64,000 bases of DNA. Origin: Achromobacter ruhlandii (GTDB lineage Bacteria; Pseudomonadota; Gammaproteobacteria; Burkholderiales; Burkholderiaceae_B). The DNA is taken from contig NZ_CADIJL010000005.1 in NCBI RefSeq assembly GCF_902859695.1, forward strand, positions 124,001 to 188,000. Direction: 5' to 3'. Shown here piece by piece: positions 25,019 to 33,555 of the stretch. The position numbers and the translations under genes were made by a program. Each line of letters starts with the position of its first letter. The stretch's first letter is position 1. A model generated the notes under the pieces. It was not told the DNA's origin. It saw nothing but the letters and a program-made list of their open reading frames with translations, and searched no databases.

Positions 25019-25482
25019 GGTCCTGGGCAACTGGCGACAAGAGCAGGTTGCTGCATTTTTCGACCCAGACGCTGGAGACATTCAGTCAGCATATCCAGGC
25101 TAGTGATGCCGACTGCGAAGCGGGCGGACTCTTGCTTGGTTCTGTACATGGAGCCCATTTGCTCATTGAGCAGGCGACGGTTCCTACCGCGTGGGACAAG
25201 CGGTTTCGCTATCTGTTCGAGCGGATGCCGTTTGGTCATGAGGCTATTGCGTTGTCGCGATGGACGGCGAGTCAGGGAACTGTCCGCTATTTAGGCGAAT
25301 GGCATACCCACCCGGAAGACCATCCCCAGCCTTCTAGCCTTGACAGATCTGAATGGACTTTGTTGGCAGCGCAGCGTCGGGACAAGCGGCCAGTGCTCGC
25401 TGTCATCATCGGGCGTAGATCTCTGTATGCAGAGTTGGTGCCGAGATCAGGCGAAGGGTCGATATTCTTCCCCGTGGAGTAG
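25006..25482 (+). CDS. cap3: CBASS JAMM isopeptidase Cap3, 158 aa
   Basis: The JAMM zinc-protease motif is complete: Glu38 in CEAGGLLLG, then HTHPEDHPQPSSLD with His100, His102, Ser110 and Asp113. Cap3 enzymes cut the cyclase-target bond made by Cap2 and so limit or recycle the system. I chose ATG 25006, which overlaps the cap2 stop; a TTG at 24997 would add three residues. It is the last CBASS gene; the T4SS genes resume at 25688 after about 205 bases without a gene. Confidence 0.9.
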   Translation: MQFLGSWATGDKSRLLHFSTQTLETFSQHIQASDADCEAGGLLLGSVHGAHLLIEQATVPTAWDKRFRYLFERMPFGHEAIALSRWTASQGTVRYLGEWHTHPEDHPQPSSLDRSEWTLLAAQRRDKRPVLAVIIGRRSLYAELVPRSGEGSIFFPVE

Positions 25483-25687
25483 AGCACTAGCGCAACAACC
25501 ATCATCGTCTTGACTTGCACCTCCACTCAGACGGTAGTGCATTAAAGACGACGTCATCGGGGAAATTCCTTCCTCTGCAGCGGAGTTTGCCGCGGAAAGC
25601 GGTGGCTGGCCGGTTCCGATTGATTGCGGCGCCGGAAGACCGGCCGTTTGAGCATCGAGCCATCCGCATCCCTCGGAGAACGGCTCG

Positions 25688-26095
25688 ATGGAAACCACTC
25701 GCAATCCCGCGCAGGTTCGGCGCTTCGCCGTCGAGGCACCCTGGGCCGTGCGTGTTGCCGCGCTGCTGCTTGCCGCTGCCGGATTGCAGCCCGCCATCGC
25801 CGCTGACGCCTCCGACAACGCTGCGGAGCGCGAGATGCTCGCCGCGGTAACGCGCCAGCTCGAACTGCTGGACCGCCTCGCCGAGCACGCCGCCACCACC
25901 GCGCCGCAGGAGCGCGCCCGCTACCACTTCGACTACGCGCGGCTGCGCGCCGACCTGGAGCGCGTGCGCACCGGCGTGCGCGACTACCTCGTTCCGCAAC
26001 GCGCCCAGCCGCGTGATCCCGTGCCGCTGGCCGGTGACTACACGCGCAGTAACGCGGCGCCTGCGACGTCGCCCAAGGAGGCGCCGTCGCCATGA
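25688..26095 (+). CDS. RAQPRD-family ICE protein, 135 aa
   Basis: A signal peptide lies within the first ~38 residues (ends QPAIAAD). A helical region (REMLAAVTRQLELLDRLAEH, DLERVRTGVRDYLVP) leads to the name-giving motif QRAQPRDPVPL around residues 112-122. RAQPRD proteins (TIGR01690) are short periplasmic components of ICE mating systems with unknown mechanism. The gene heads the second T4SS block, whose members overlap or nearly touch. Its stop overlaps the next start codon. Confidence 0.85.
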   Translation: METTRNPAQVRRFAVEAPWAVRVAALLLAAAGLQPAIAADASDNAAEREMLAAVTRQLELLDRLAEHAATTAPQERARYHFDYARLRADLERVRTGVRDYLVPQRAQPRDPVPLAGDYTRSNAAPATSPKEAPSP

Positions 26096-26331
26096 CGCCT
26101 TCCGCCGATCAGGTCGCCGCCTTCACGGCCAACGGCGGCTTCGCGCCCGGGGCCGTCTCCACCGTCGTGCTCGGCTTCGTCTTCGCCATCCTGCTGCTGT
26201 GGGGCGTGTGGGCGATGCGCACTGCCTATGTCGGCTGGGCCGAGCACCACCTGACCCAACGCCAGTTCCTCGGCGTCATCGTGCGCTTCGTCGCGATGTA
26301 CCTGGTGCTGGGCTTTTTCCTCCTGTCCTGA
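26092..26331 (+). CDS. TIGR03758/DUF3262 ICE membrane protein, 79 aa
   Basis: Two membrane segments are visible, about residues 22-43 (STVVLGFVFAILLLWGVWAM) and 57-78 (FLGVIVRFVAMYLVLGFFLL), joined by a short loop with AYVGWAEHHLTQRQ. This is the pattern of the DUF3262/TIGR03758 family. It is an inner-membrane T4SS subunit, possibly analogous to small VirB-like proteins. The start overlaps the RAQPRD stop. Confidence 0.85.
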   Translation: MTPSADQVAAFTANGGFAPGAVSTVVLGFVFAILLLWGVWAMRTAYVGWAEHHLTQRQFLGVIVRFVAMYLVLGFFLLS

Positions 26332-26352
26332 CCCCATGAAAGGTACTTCGCC

Positions 26353-26730
26353 ATGAACGCTCCCGCTACTTCTCGCCGTCCCACGTCGCGGCCCGCCGCG
26401 CGCATCGCCGCGCTGCTGATCCCGCTGGGCATCGCCGCCACGCCGCTGCCGTCGTTCGCCGACCTTCCCACGCTGGAAGACCCGTCGCGCGGCACCGGCA
26501 GCGGCATCATGCAGACGCTGCAAAACTACGGCTACGACATCGTGCTGCTGATCGCGCTGCTCGTCGTCGCCTCGATGTTCGTCGGCGTCTGCTACCACGC
26601 CTACACGCGCTACGCCGAGATCCACACCGGCCGCGCAACGTGGGGGCAGTTCGGGTTGACCGTCGCGGTGGGCGCGATCCTGCTGGTCGTCGGCATCTGG
26701 CTGCTGACCAAGGCTACCGGCGTCCTGTAA
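26353..26730 (+). CDS. TIGR03745/DUF2976 ICE membrane protein, 125 aa
   Basis: An N-terminal hydrophobic segment with a signal-like end (IAATPLPSFAD) is followed by MQTLQNYGYDIVLLIALLVVASMFVG and a second membrane helix (LTVAVGAILLVVGIWLLT). The layout resembles pilin-like or VirB2-like T4SS proteins, and the family is TIGR03745/DUF2976. A pilin role is an inference. The gene lies 21 bases after its predecessor. Confidence 0.8.
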   Translation: MNAPATSRRPTSRPAARIAALLIPLGIAATPLPSFADLPTLEDPSRGTGSGIMQTLQNYGYDIVLLIALLVVASMFVGVCYHAYTRYAEIHTGRATWGQFGLTVAVGAILLVVGIWLLTKATGVL

Positions 26731-26742
26731 GGCCCGGCAACG

Positions 26743-27171
26743 ATGGCCGGCGCCCTGGAGAGTCCGTCGCGCGACGGGCTCGTGACCTTCCTGCCGCACC
26801 GCCTCAACCGCCACCCGGTGGTCGTGCGCGGGCTCACGGCCGACGAGCTGTGGGTCTGCGCCGGGCTGTCCGGCGCGGCCGGTCTCGTGGCCGGCGTACC
26901 GCTGGCCTGGCTGACGCACAGCATCGCGATGGTGCCCACGCTGATCGTCGCCGGCATCGGTGTCGGTGTCTTCGTGGGCGGCGGCCTGCTGCGGCGGTGG
27001 AAGCGCGGCCGGCCCGACACCTGGCTGTACCGCCAGCTCCAGTGGCGCCTCGCGCTGCGCTACCCCGCGCTGGCTGCGCATGCGGGCGGGGGCCAGCTCA
27101 TCACCCGGTCGGGCTGGTGGTCCACGCGGCGCCTGCGGCCCGATCCGTCCCTGCGTCGAGGTAGACCATGA
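26743..27171 (+). CDS. TIGR03750/DUF3487 ICE membrane protein, 142 aa
   Basis: The sequence contains FLPHRLNRHPVVVRGLTADE, two close membrane segments (VCAGLSGAAGLVAGVPLAW and MVPTLIVAGIGVGVFVGGGL) and a basic C-terminal tail starting RRWKRGRPDTWLYRQLQW. This is typical of DUF3487/TIGR03750, an inner-membrane T4SS protein comparable to TraL/VirB3-type subunits. The stop overlaps the next start. Confidence 0.85.
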   Translation: MAGALESPSRDGLVTFLPHRLNRHPVVVRGLTADELWVCAGLSGAAGLVAGVPLAWLTHSIAMVPTLIVAGIGVGVFVGGGLLRRWKRGRPDTWLYRQLQWRLALRYPALAAHAGGGQLITRSGWWSTRRLRPDPSLRRGRP

Positions 27172-27860
27172 GCCGATTCAAGAACGAGGTCGCGCACCTG
27201 CAGGCGCATGTGAAGACCTTGCGCCTGGCTGGCGCCGCACTGTTCGTCGTGGCGCTGCTGCTCGGCTTCGGCTGGTGGAGCGCACCCAAGAGCCTGACCA
27301 TCCACGTGCCACCCGACCTGCGCTCGGGCAGCACGCGCAAGTGGTGGGACGTGCCGCCGGAGAGCGTCTACGCCTTCACCTTCTACATTTGGCAGCAGGC
27401 CCAGCGCTGGCCGACCAATGGCGAGCAGGACTACCCGCGCAACCTGCATGCACTGTCTGCGTACTTCACGCCGAGCTGCCGTGCCTTCCTGCAGCAGGAC
27501 TACGAATTCCGGCGCAGCAACGGCGAGCTACGCCAGCGCGTGCGCGGCATCTACGAGATTCCCGGCCGCGGCTACGGCGACGAGCCGGCCATGCGCGTGC
27601 GCACCGTGTCGGCCAACAACTGGATCGTCACGCTGGACGTGAGCGCCGACGAGTACCTGGGCGCCGAGCAGGTCAAGCGCGCGCTCGTGCGCTATGCACT
27701 CAAGGTTGTGCGCATGGACGTGGACCCCGAGCGCAACCCCTTCGGCCTGGCGCTGGACTGCCATGCACGCGCGCCGGAGCGCATCGAGACCCCGCCGCCT
27801 GCGGCGCCGCCCGGCCGGGCCGCAAGCGCCGGCTCCAACTTGCAGGGAGACACCCCATGA
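27168..27860 (+). CDS. TIGR03746/DUF2895 ICE protein, 230 aa
   Basis: One membrane segment near residues 22-42 (LAGAALFVVALLLGFGWW) is followed by a periplasmic domain with the family signatures IHVPPDLRSGS, WWDVPPESVYAFTFYIWQQ and YLGAEQVKRALVRYALKVVR. The family is DUF2895/TIGR03746, comparable in position to TraE/VirB8-like inner-membrane assembly factors. The proline-rich tail is normal. Start and stop both overlap neighbouring genes. Confidence 0.85.
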   Translation: MSRFKNEVAHLQAHVKTLRLAGAALFVVALLLGFGWWSAPKSLTIHVPPDLRSGSTRKWWDVPPESVYAFTFYIWQQAQRWPTNGEQDYPRNLHALSAYFTPSCRAFLQQDYEFRRSNGELRQRVRGIYEIPGRGYGDEPAMRVRTVSANNWIVTLDVSADEYLGAEQVKRALVRYALKVVRMDVDPERNPFGLALDCHARAPERIETPPPAAPPGRAASAGSNLQGDTP

Positions 27861-28777
27861 AGTCCCTCGTGAAGCGTTCATCTGCGGCGGCCCTGGCTGG
27901 CCTGCTGCTGTGCCTGGCCTTCGTGCCTGCGGCCCATGCCGTCGAAATCCTGCGCTGGGAGCGCCTGCCGCTGGCGGTGCCGCTGGTGGTCGGCCAGGAG
28001 CGCGTGGTGTTCATCGAGCGCAACGTGCGCATCGGTGTGCCGCCCACGGTTGGCGAGCAGTTGCGCGTGCAGAGCGCTGGTGGCGCGATCTACCTGCGCG
28101 CGAGCGCGCCGATCCCGCCCACACGGCTGCAACTGCAGGACGTGGAGTCGGGCGCGCTGATCCTGCTGGACATCGCGGCCGAGCCGGCGAAGGCGGGCCA
28201 GCCTGCACTCGAACCCGTGCGCATCGTCGAAGGCGACGTGCCGGCGACGCGCTACGGCGAGCCGGCCAAGCCGGCGGACGACGATGCGGAGCGCACCGTA
28301 CCCGCAGCGAAGCGCGCCACGCCGGTGGCGGTTGTGCTCACGCGCTATGCGGCGCAGAACCTCTACGCGCCGCTGCGCACCGTGGAGCCCGTTCCCGGCC
28401 TCGGCCGCGTCAATCTGCGCCGTGGGCTGGAGCTTTCCACCTTGCTGCCCACACTGCCGGTGCGTGCGCAGGCGCTGGCCGCTTGGCGGCTCGAAGACCA
28501 GTGGGTGACGGCGGTGAAGCTCACCAACGCCTCCGGGCGCTGGCTCGACCTCGATCCCCGCGCGCTGCAGGGCGACTTTCTCGCCGCGACCTTCCAGCAC
28601 CCGAATCTGGCGCCGGCCGGCCGCGCCGCCGACACCACGGTGGTCTACCTCGTGACCCGTGGCCACGGCCTGGCCGAGTCGCTGCTGCCCAAGCTCTCAC
28701 CGATCGACGCGACGGTGAACCTGCCGCCGGCCGCGGCGGCCGGCCAGGCCGAAGGAGGTGCCCGCCATGAAAAGTAA
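27857..28777 (+). CDS. TIGR03749/DUF3438 ICE protein, 306 aa
   Basis: The signal peptide covers residues 1-27 (ends PAAHAVE). The start of the mature protein, EILRWERLPLAVPLVVGQERVVF, and the C-terminal segment LSPIDATVNLPP are typical of DUF3438/TIGR03749, a periplasmic T4SS component often compared with TraK or VirB9. It probably helps build the outer-membrane core complex. The start overlaps the preceding stop. Confidence 0.85.
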   Translation: MKSLVKRSSAAALAGLLLCLAFVPAAHAVEILRWERLPLAVPLVVGQERVVFIERNVRIGVPPTVGEQLRVQSAGGAIYLRASAPIPPTRLQLQDVESGALILLDIAAEPAKAGQPALEPVRIVEGDVPATRYGEPAKPADDDAERTVPAAKRATPVAVVLTRYAAQNLYAPLRTVEPVPGLGRVNLRRGLELSTLLPTLPVRAQALAAWRLEDQWVTAVKLTNASGRWLDLDPRALQGDFLAATFQHPNLAPAGRAADTTVVYLVTRGHGLAESLLPKLSPIDATVNLPPAAAAGQAEGGARHEK

Positions 28778-30233
28778 CCCCCTCCTGAAGTGGCTGCTGA
28801 TCCCGATGGCGCTGGTGCTGCTGTTCGTCGGCATCAAGATGTTCTCCGGGGATCGCGGCGCCAAGCCCGTTCCGGCCGGCAGCGCCAACTCGCTCACGCC
28901 CGAAGAGATGAAGGCGCTGGGCATCGAGGGCGACACGCCGCGCGATACCGTTGCCACACTGGTGGCCCAGGTCAAGCAGTTGCGCAACGAGCTGCAGACG
29001 GCGCTCAACGACAACAAGAACCAGAAGAGCGAGAACGAGCGTATGCGCGCGCGGGAAAGCGCGATCGACCAGCGCATCCAGTCCGCGCTGGATGGTGAAC
29101 GCGGCCGCCTGCAGCAGGACCGCGAGCAGTTGGCCGGCGACCGCCAGCAGACCCAGGGCCTGCTGCAAGACCTGCAGCGGCGCCTGGATGGGCTTTCCGG
29201 CAAGGGCGGCCAGGCCGATCTGCCGGTCGGGCTCGGCCTGGAGGACGGCGACGGCAAGGGCTTCAGCGGCAGCCAGGGCGGCGCCGCGCGCAGCACCAGC
29301 GGCACGCGCTGGGTGGAACCGGACGATGCGAAGCCTTCGGCGAAGAACGGCAGCAGCGGCGGCCTGAACTTTCCGACCAGCTTCGGGCCGGCGCAGAAGA
29401 CGCTTTCCGACACGGCCGACAACGTGGCCAGCACCGTCGCGGATGCAGGCAGCCGCGCCGTGGGCACGTCGTCCAAGCCGGTCTACACGGTGCCGTCGAA
29501 CTCGACGCTGATGGGCTCCATCGCGATGACCGCGCTGATCGGCCGCGTGCCGATCGACGGCACGGTCAACGACCCGTACCCCTTCAAGGTGCTGATCGGC
29601 CCGGACAACCTCACCGCCAACGGCATCGACATTCCCGACGTGGCGGGCGCGGTGGTCAGCGGCACGGCCTCGGGCGACTGGACGCTTTCCTGCGTGCGCG
29701 GGCAAATCCGCTCGGTGACGTTCGTCTTCAACGACGGCACGGTGCGCACCATGCCGGAGGACGGCAACCGCAACCAGAACGGCGGCTCGGGCGGCAACGC
29801 GAACAGCACCACGCACGGCGGCCTGGGCTGGATCAGCGACCCCTACGGCGTCCCCTGCGTCAGCGGGGAACGGCGCAGCAACGCGCAGCAGTACCTCGGT
29901 TCGCAGGCCCTCATCACCGCGGCCGGTGCCGGTGCGGCCTCCCTCATCAAGTCGGACAACGGCAGCGTGGCCGTGGTCGCCAACAGCAACGGCTCGCTCG
30001 GCACGGTGGGCATTACCGGCAACGAGGCCATGGGCCGCATCCTGGCCGGCGGTGTGCGCGACATGGCCGATTGGGTCAACAAGCTTTACGGGCAGGCCTT
30101 CGCCGCCGTCTACGTGCGCCCCGGCGCCAAGGTCGCCGTGCACCTGGAGCAGCCGCTCAACATCGACTACGACGCCAAGGGGCGCCGGGTCAATCACCGC
30201 ATCGGAGGCAAGCATGCGTCGGATTTGGATTGA
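28767..30233 (+). CDS. TIGR03752 (TraB/VirB10-like) ICE protein, 488 aa
   Basis: I chose the ATG at 28767, eight bases after a perfect AAGGAGG. A membrane segment (residues 6-24) precedes a long coiled coil (about 70-145, LQTALNDNKNQKSENERMRAR) and a C-terminal beta-rich domain with the segment DWTLSCVRGQIRSVTFVFND. This matches TIGR03752, the VirB10/TraB-like scaffold spanning the envelope in ICE mating systems. The stop overlaps the lipoprotein gene. Confidence 0.85.
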   Translation: MKSNPLLKWLLIPMALVLLFVGIKMFSGDRGAKPVPAGSANSLTPEEMKALGIEGDTPRDTVATLVAQVKQLRNELQTALNDNKNQKSENERMRARESAIDQRIQSALDGERGRLQQDREQLAGDRQQTQGLLQDLQRRLDGLSGKGGQADLPVGLGLEDGDGKGFSGSQGGAARSTSGTRWVEPDDAKPSAKNGSSGGLNFPTSFGPAQKTLSDTADNVASTVADAGSRAVGTSSKPVYTVPSNSTLMGSIAMTALIGRVPIDGTVNDPYPFKVLIGPDNLTANGIDIPDVAGAVVSGTASGDWTLSCVRGQIRSVTFVFNDGTVRTMPEDGNRNQNGGSGGNANSTTHGGLGWISDPYGVPCVSGERRSNAQQYLGSQALITAAGAGAASLIKSDNGSVAVVANSNGSLGTVGITGNEAMGRILAGGVRDMADWVNKLYGQAFAAVYVRPGAKVAVHLEQPLNIDYDAKGRRVNHRIGGKHASDLD

Positions 30234-30648
30234 ATCGGCCGTGGTGCTGTGCGCGGTCGTGGTGCTGGGCGGCTGCGCCACCAGCAAGGACAAGGTACTC
30301 CCGCACGGCGACTACACCATGCTCGACGTGTGGAACCAGGAGACGGGCGGCAGTGCCGGCGGCGGGCAAGCGGCGCGGCAACTGCTCGATGCACGCCAGG
30401 GCCTGCGCCGGCCGCTGACGGAGGCCGACGTGCATGCGGCGCCCGCCGCCGCTACCGCCTACACGCGCACCGCGGCCAACGAGATCTACCGCCAGTTCCA
30501 CCGGCTCCCCAACCCCGATCTGGTCATGTACGTGTTCCCGCACCTGGCTGGCAGCGATCCGGTGCCAGTGCCTGGCTACACCACCGTCTTTCCCCTGTAT
30601 CAGAGGGTCCAGTACGCCATGCCCGGCGAACGCCTGGAGGACTACTGA
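30214..30648 (+). CDS. TIGR03751-family ICE lipoprotein, 144 aa
   Basis: A lipoprotein signal peptide ends at VVVLGGC (cysteine about residue 18), followed by ATSKDKVLPHGDYTMLDVWN. The conserved end contains PNPDLVMYVFPHLAG and VPVPGYTTVFPLY. The family is TIGR03751, an outer-membrane-anchored mating-pair protein comparable in position to TraV/VirB7. It overlaps both neighbours: the previous gene by 20 bases, the next (traC) by one base. Confidence 0.85.
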   Translation: MRRIWIESAVVLCAVVVLGGCATSKDKVLPHGDYTMLDVWNQETGGSAGGGQAARQLLDARQGLRRPLTEADVHAAPAAATAYTRTAANEIYRQFHRLPNPDLVMYVFPHLAGSDPVPVPGYTTVFPLYQRVQYAMPGERLEDY

Positions 30649-33542
30649 TGGCCTGGACCTTGCCCTGGCCGTGCAAGGCCCTCGCATCGGCTGGCCCTGA
30701 GCTGCACGACGAGGATGCCTGGTCGCGGCATGTGACGACACTGGCGGCACACGGCATCCCGGAGCCGGGCACCGTCGCGGATGACCGGCGGCACCGTCCT
30801 GCTACCGAGGCGGACCAGCAGGCGCTCTACGGTGTGGCGCCGTCCTTCGCCGACCTGCTGCCTTGGGTGGAGTACCTGCCGGGTTCCAAGAGCATGCTGC
30901 TGGAAGACGGCCAGTCGGTGGCGGGCTTCTTCGAGCTGGCGCCGGTGGGCACCGAGGGCCGCGAGATGGCCTGGCTGTGGCAGGCGCGCGATGCGCTGGA
31001 GAACGCACTGCAGGACTCCTTCGACGAACTCGACGAGAACCCCTGGGTGGTGCAGCTCTATGCCCAGGACGAATCGAGCTGGGACAACTACCTGCGCGGG
31101 CTGGCCGACTACGTTCGGCCGCGCGCCCAGGACAGCGCCTTCACCGACTTCTACCTGCGCTTCTTCGGCCATCACCTGCGCGCCATCGCCAAGCCCGGCG
31201 GCCTGTTCGAGGACACGACGGTGACGCGCCTGCCGTGGCGCGGCCAGGTGCGGCGCGTGCGCATGGTGGTCTACCGGCGTGCGAGCGCTACGACCGCATC
31301 GCGGCGCGGTCAGTCGCCCGAGCAGGCACTGACGACGATCTGCGACCGGCTCGTGGGCGGCCTCGCCAACGCGGGCGTGAAGTCCCGGCGCATGGCGGCC
31401 GACGACATCCACGACTGGCTGCTGCGCTGGTTCAACCCGCACCCGACGCTGCTCGGCCCCAGCGCCGATGACCGCGAGCGCTTCTACGAGCTGACCCGTT
31501 ACCCCGAGGAAACCGAGCAAGGCGAGATCGAGCTGGCCAGCGGGGACTTCGCGCACCGCCTGTTCTTCGGCCAGCCGCGCTCGGACATGGCGAACGGCAC
31601 CTGGGTGTTCGACGGCATGCCGCACCGGGTCATCGTGATGGACCGGCTGCGCATGCCGCCCGCCACCGGCCACGTCACCGGCGAAACCCGCAAGGGCGGC
31701 GATGCGGTCAATGCGCTGTTCGACCAGATGCCCGAGGACACGGTGATGTGCCTGACGGTCGTCGCGACGCCGCAGGACGTGCTCGAAGCTCACCTGAACC
31801 ACCTGAGCAAGAAGTCGGTCGGCGAGACGCTGGCCTCGGAGCAGACACGCCGCGACGTGCAGGAAGCGCGCGGGCTGATCGGCAGCGCGCACAAGCTGTA
31901 CCGCGGCGCGCTCGCCTTCTACCTGCGCGGGCGCGACCTGGCGCAGCTCGACGCCCGCGGCCTGCAACTGGTCAACGTCATGCTCAACGCCGGTCTGCAG
32001 CCGGTGCGCGAGGAAGACGAGGTGGCGCCGCTGAACAGCTACCTGCGCTGGCTCCCGTGCGTGTTCGATCCGGCGCTGGACAAGCGCCAGTGGTACACGC
32101 AACTGATGTTCGCGCAGCACGCCGCGAACCTTGCGCCGGTGTGGGGCCGCAGCCAGGGCACGGGGCATCCGGGCATCACGTTCTTCAACCGCGGCGGCGG
32201 GCCGATCACCTTCGATCCCTTGAACCGGCTCGACCGCCAGATGAACGCGCACCTGTTCCTGTTCGGGCCGACCGGCTCTGGCAAGTCGGCAACGCTCAAC
32301 AACATCTTGAACCAGGTCACGGCCATCTATCGGCCGAGGCTGTTCATCGTGGAGGCTGGCAATAGCTACGGTCTGTTCGGCGACTTCGCCACGCGGCTCG
32401 GCCTCAAGGTGCATCGCGTGAAGCTCGCGCCCGGCGCCGGCGTCAGTCTCGCGCCGTTCGCCGACGCGCACCGGCTGGTCGATACGCCCAGCCAGGTGCA
32501 GACCTTGGATGCCGATGCGCTGGACGAGGACCAGGAGCCCGCAGCGCAGGCGGCGAGCCGCAGCGACGAAGTGGACGAGCAGCGCGACGTGCTCGGCGAG
32601 CTGGAAATCACCGCGCGGCTGATGATCACCGGTGGCGAGGACAAGGAAGAGGCGCGCATGACGCGCGCCGACCGCAGCCTGATCCGCCAGTGCATCCTCG
32701 ATGCGGCCCAGCGTTGCGTGGCCAACCAGCGCACCGTCCTGACGCGCGACGTGCGCGATGCGCTGCGCGAGCGCGCCCGCGATACGGCACTACCCGAGGT
32801 GCGGCGCGCGCGGCTGCTGGAAATGGCCGACGCGATGGATATGTTCTGCCAGGGCGTGGACGGCGAGATGTTCGACCGGCCCGGCACGCCCTGGCCCGAG
32901 GCCGACATCACCATCGTCGATCTGGCGACCTTCGCACGCGAGGGCTACAACGCGCAGCTTTCCATCGCCTACATCAGCCTTATCAACACGGTCAACAACA
33001 TCGCCGAGCGCGACCAGTTCCTCGGCCGGCCGATCATCAACGTGACTGACGAGGGGCACATCATCACCAAGAACCCGCTGCTTGCGCCCTACGTCGTCAA
33101 GATCACGAAGATGTGGCGCAAGCTCGGCGCCTGGTACTGGCTGGCGACGCAGAACATCGACGACCTGCCCAAGGCCGCCGAGCCCATGCTCAACATGATC
33201 GAGTGGTGGATCTGCCTCTCGATGCCGCCCGACGAGGTGGAGAAGATCGCGCGCTTTCGCGAGCTGAACGCGGCGCAGAAGGCGCTGATGCTGTCGGCCC
33301 GCAAGGAGGCCGGCAAGTTCAGCGAGGGCGTGATCCTTTCCAAGAGCATGGAAGTGCTATTCCGCGCGGTGCCGCCCAGCCTGTACCTGGCGCTGGCTCA
33401 GACCGAGCCGGAAGAGAAGGCCGAGCGTTTCCAGTTGATGCAGCAGTACGGCATCGGCGAACTGGACGCCGCTTTCAAGATCGCCGAGAAGATCGACCGC
33501 GCCCGCAGCATCGAGCCGCTGGTGCTCGATGCGCTGGCGTGA
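30648..33542 (+). CDS. traC: Conjugative ATPase TraC (TIGR03744), 964 aa
   Basis: The VirB4-type ATPase has Walker A FLFGPTGSGKSATLNNIL near residue 540 and the late motifs INVTDEGHIITKNPLL and WLATQNIDDLPKAAEP, typical of TraC of ICE T4SSs (PFL_4706/TIGR03744). It should energise pilus or channel assembly at the inner membrane. The ~400-residue N-terminal domain contains the usual DYVRPR-type segment. The start overlaps the lipoprotein stop. Confidence 0.9.
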   Translation: MAWTLPWPCKALASAGPELHDEDAWSRHVTTLAAHGIPEPGTVADDRRHRPATEADQQALYGVAPSFADLLPWVEYLPGSKSMLLEDGQSVAGFFELAPVGTEGREMAWLWQARDALENALQDSFDELDENPWVVQLYAQDESSWDNYLRGLADYVRPRAQDSAFTDFYLRFFGHHLRAIAKPGGLFEDTTVTRLPWRGQVRRVRMVVYRRASATTASRRGQSPEQALTTICDRLVGGLANAGVKSRRMAADDIHDWLLRWFNPHPTLLGPSADDRERFYELTRYPEETEQGEIELASGDFAHRLFFGQPRSDMANGTWVFDGMPHRVIVMDRLRMPPATGHVTGETRKGGDAVNALFDQMPEDTVMCLTVVATPQDVLEAHLNHLSKKSVGETLASEQTRRDVQEARGLIGSAHKLYRGALAFYLRGRDLAQLDARGLQLVNVMLNAGLQPVREEDEVAPLNSYLRWLPCVFDPALDKRQWYTQLMFAQHAANLAPVWGRSQGTGHPGITFFNRGGGPITFDPLNRLDRQMNAHLFLFGPTGSGKSATLNNILNQVTAIYRPRLFIVEAGNSYGLFGDFATRLGLKVHRVKLAPGAGVSLAPFADAHRLVDTPSQVQTLDADALDEDQEPAAQAASRSDEVDEQRDVLGELEITARLMITGGEDKEEARMTRADRSLIRQCILDAAQRCVANQRTVLTRDVRDALRERARDTALPEVRRARLLEMADAMDMFCQGVDGEMFDRPGTPWPEADITIVDLATFAREGYNAQLSIAYISLINTVNNIAERDQFLGRPIINVTDEGHIITKNPLLAPYVVKITKMWRKLGAWYWLATQNIDDLPKAAEPMLNMIEWWICLSMPPDEVEKIARFRELNAAQKALMLSARKEAGKFSEGVILSKSMEVLFRAVPPSLYLALAQTEPEEKAERFQLMQQYGIGELDAAFKIAEKIDRARSIEPLVLDALA

Positions 33543-33555
33543 CGGGGAGTCCACG

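Noticed and set aside
25006-25482. Cap3 as a second RadC-type protein
   Set aside because: Although both are JAMM proteins, this one has no RadC signature and is coupled to cap2, the usual Cap3 position.
30642-32471. A 609-codon minus-strand open frame
   Set aside because: It is antisense to traC, whose ATPase motifs are intact.
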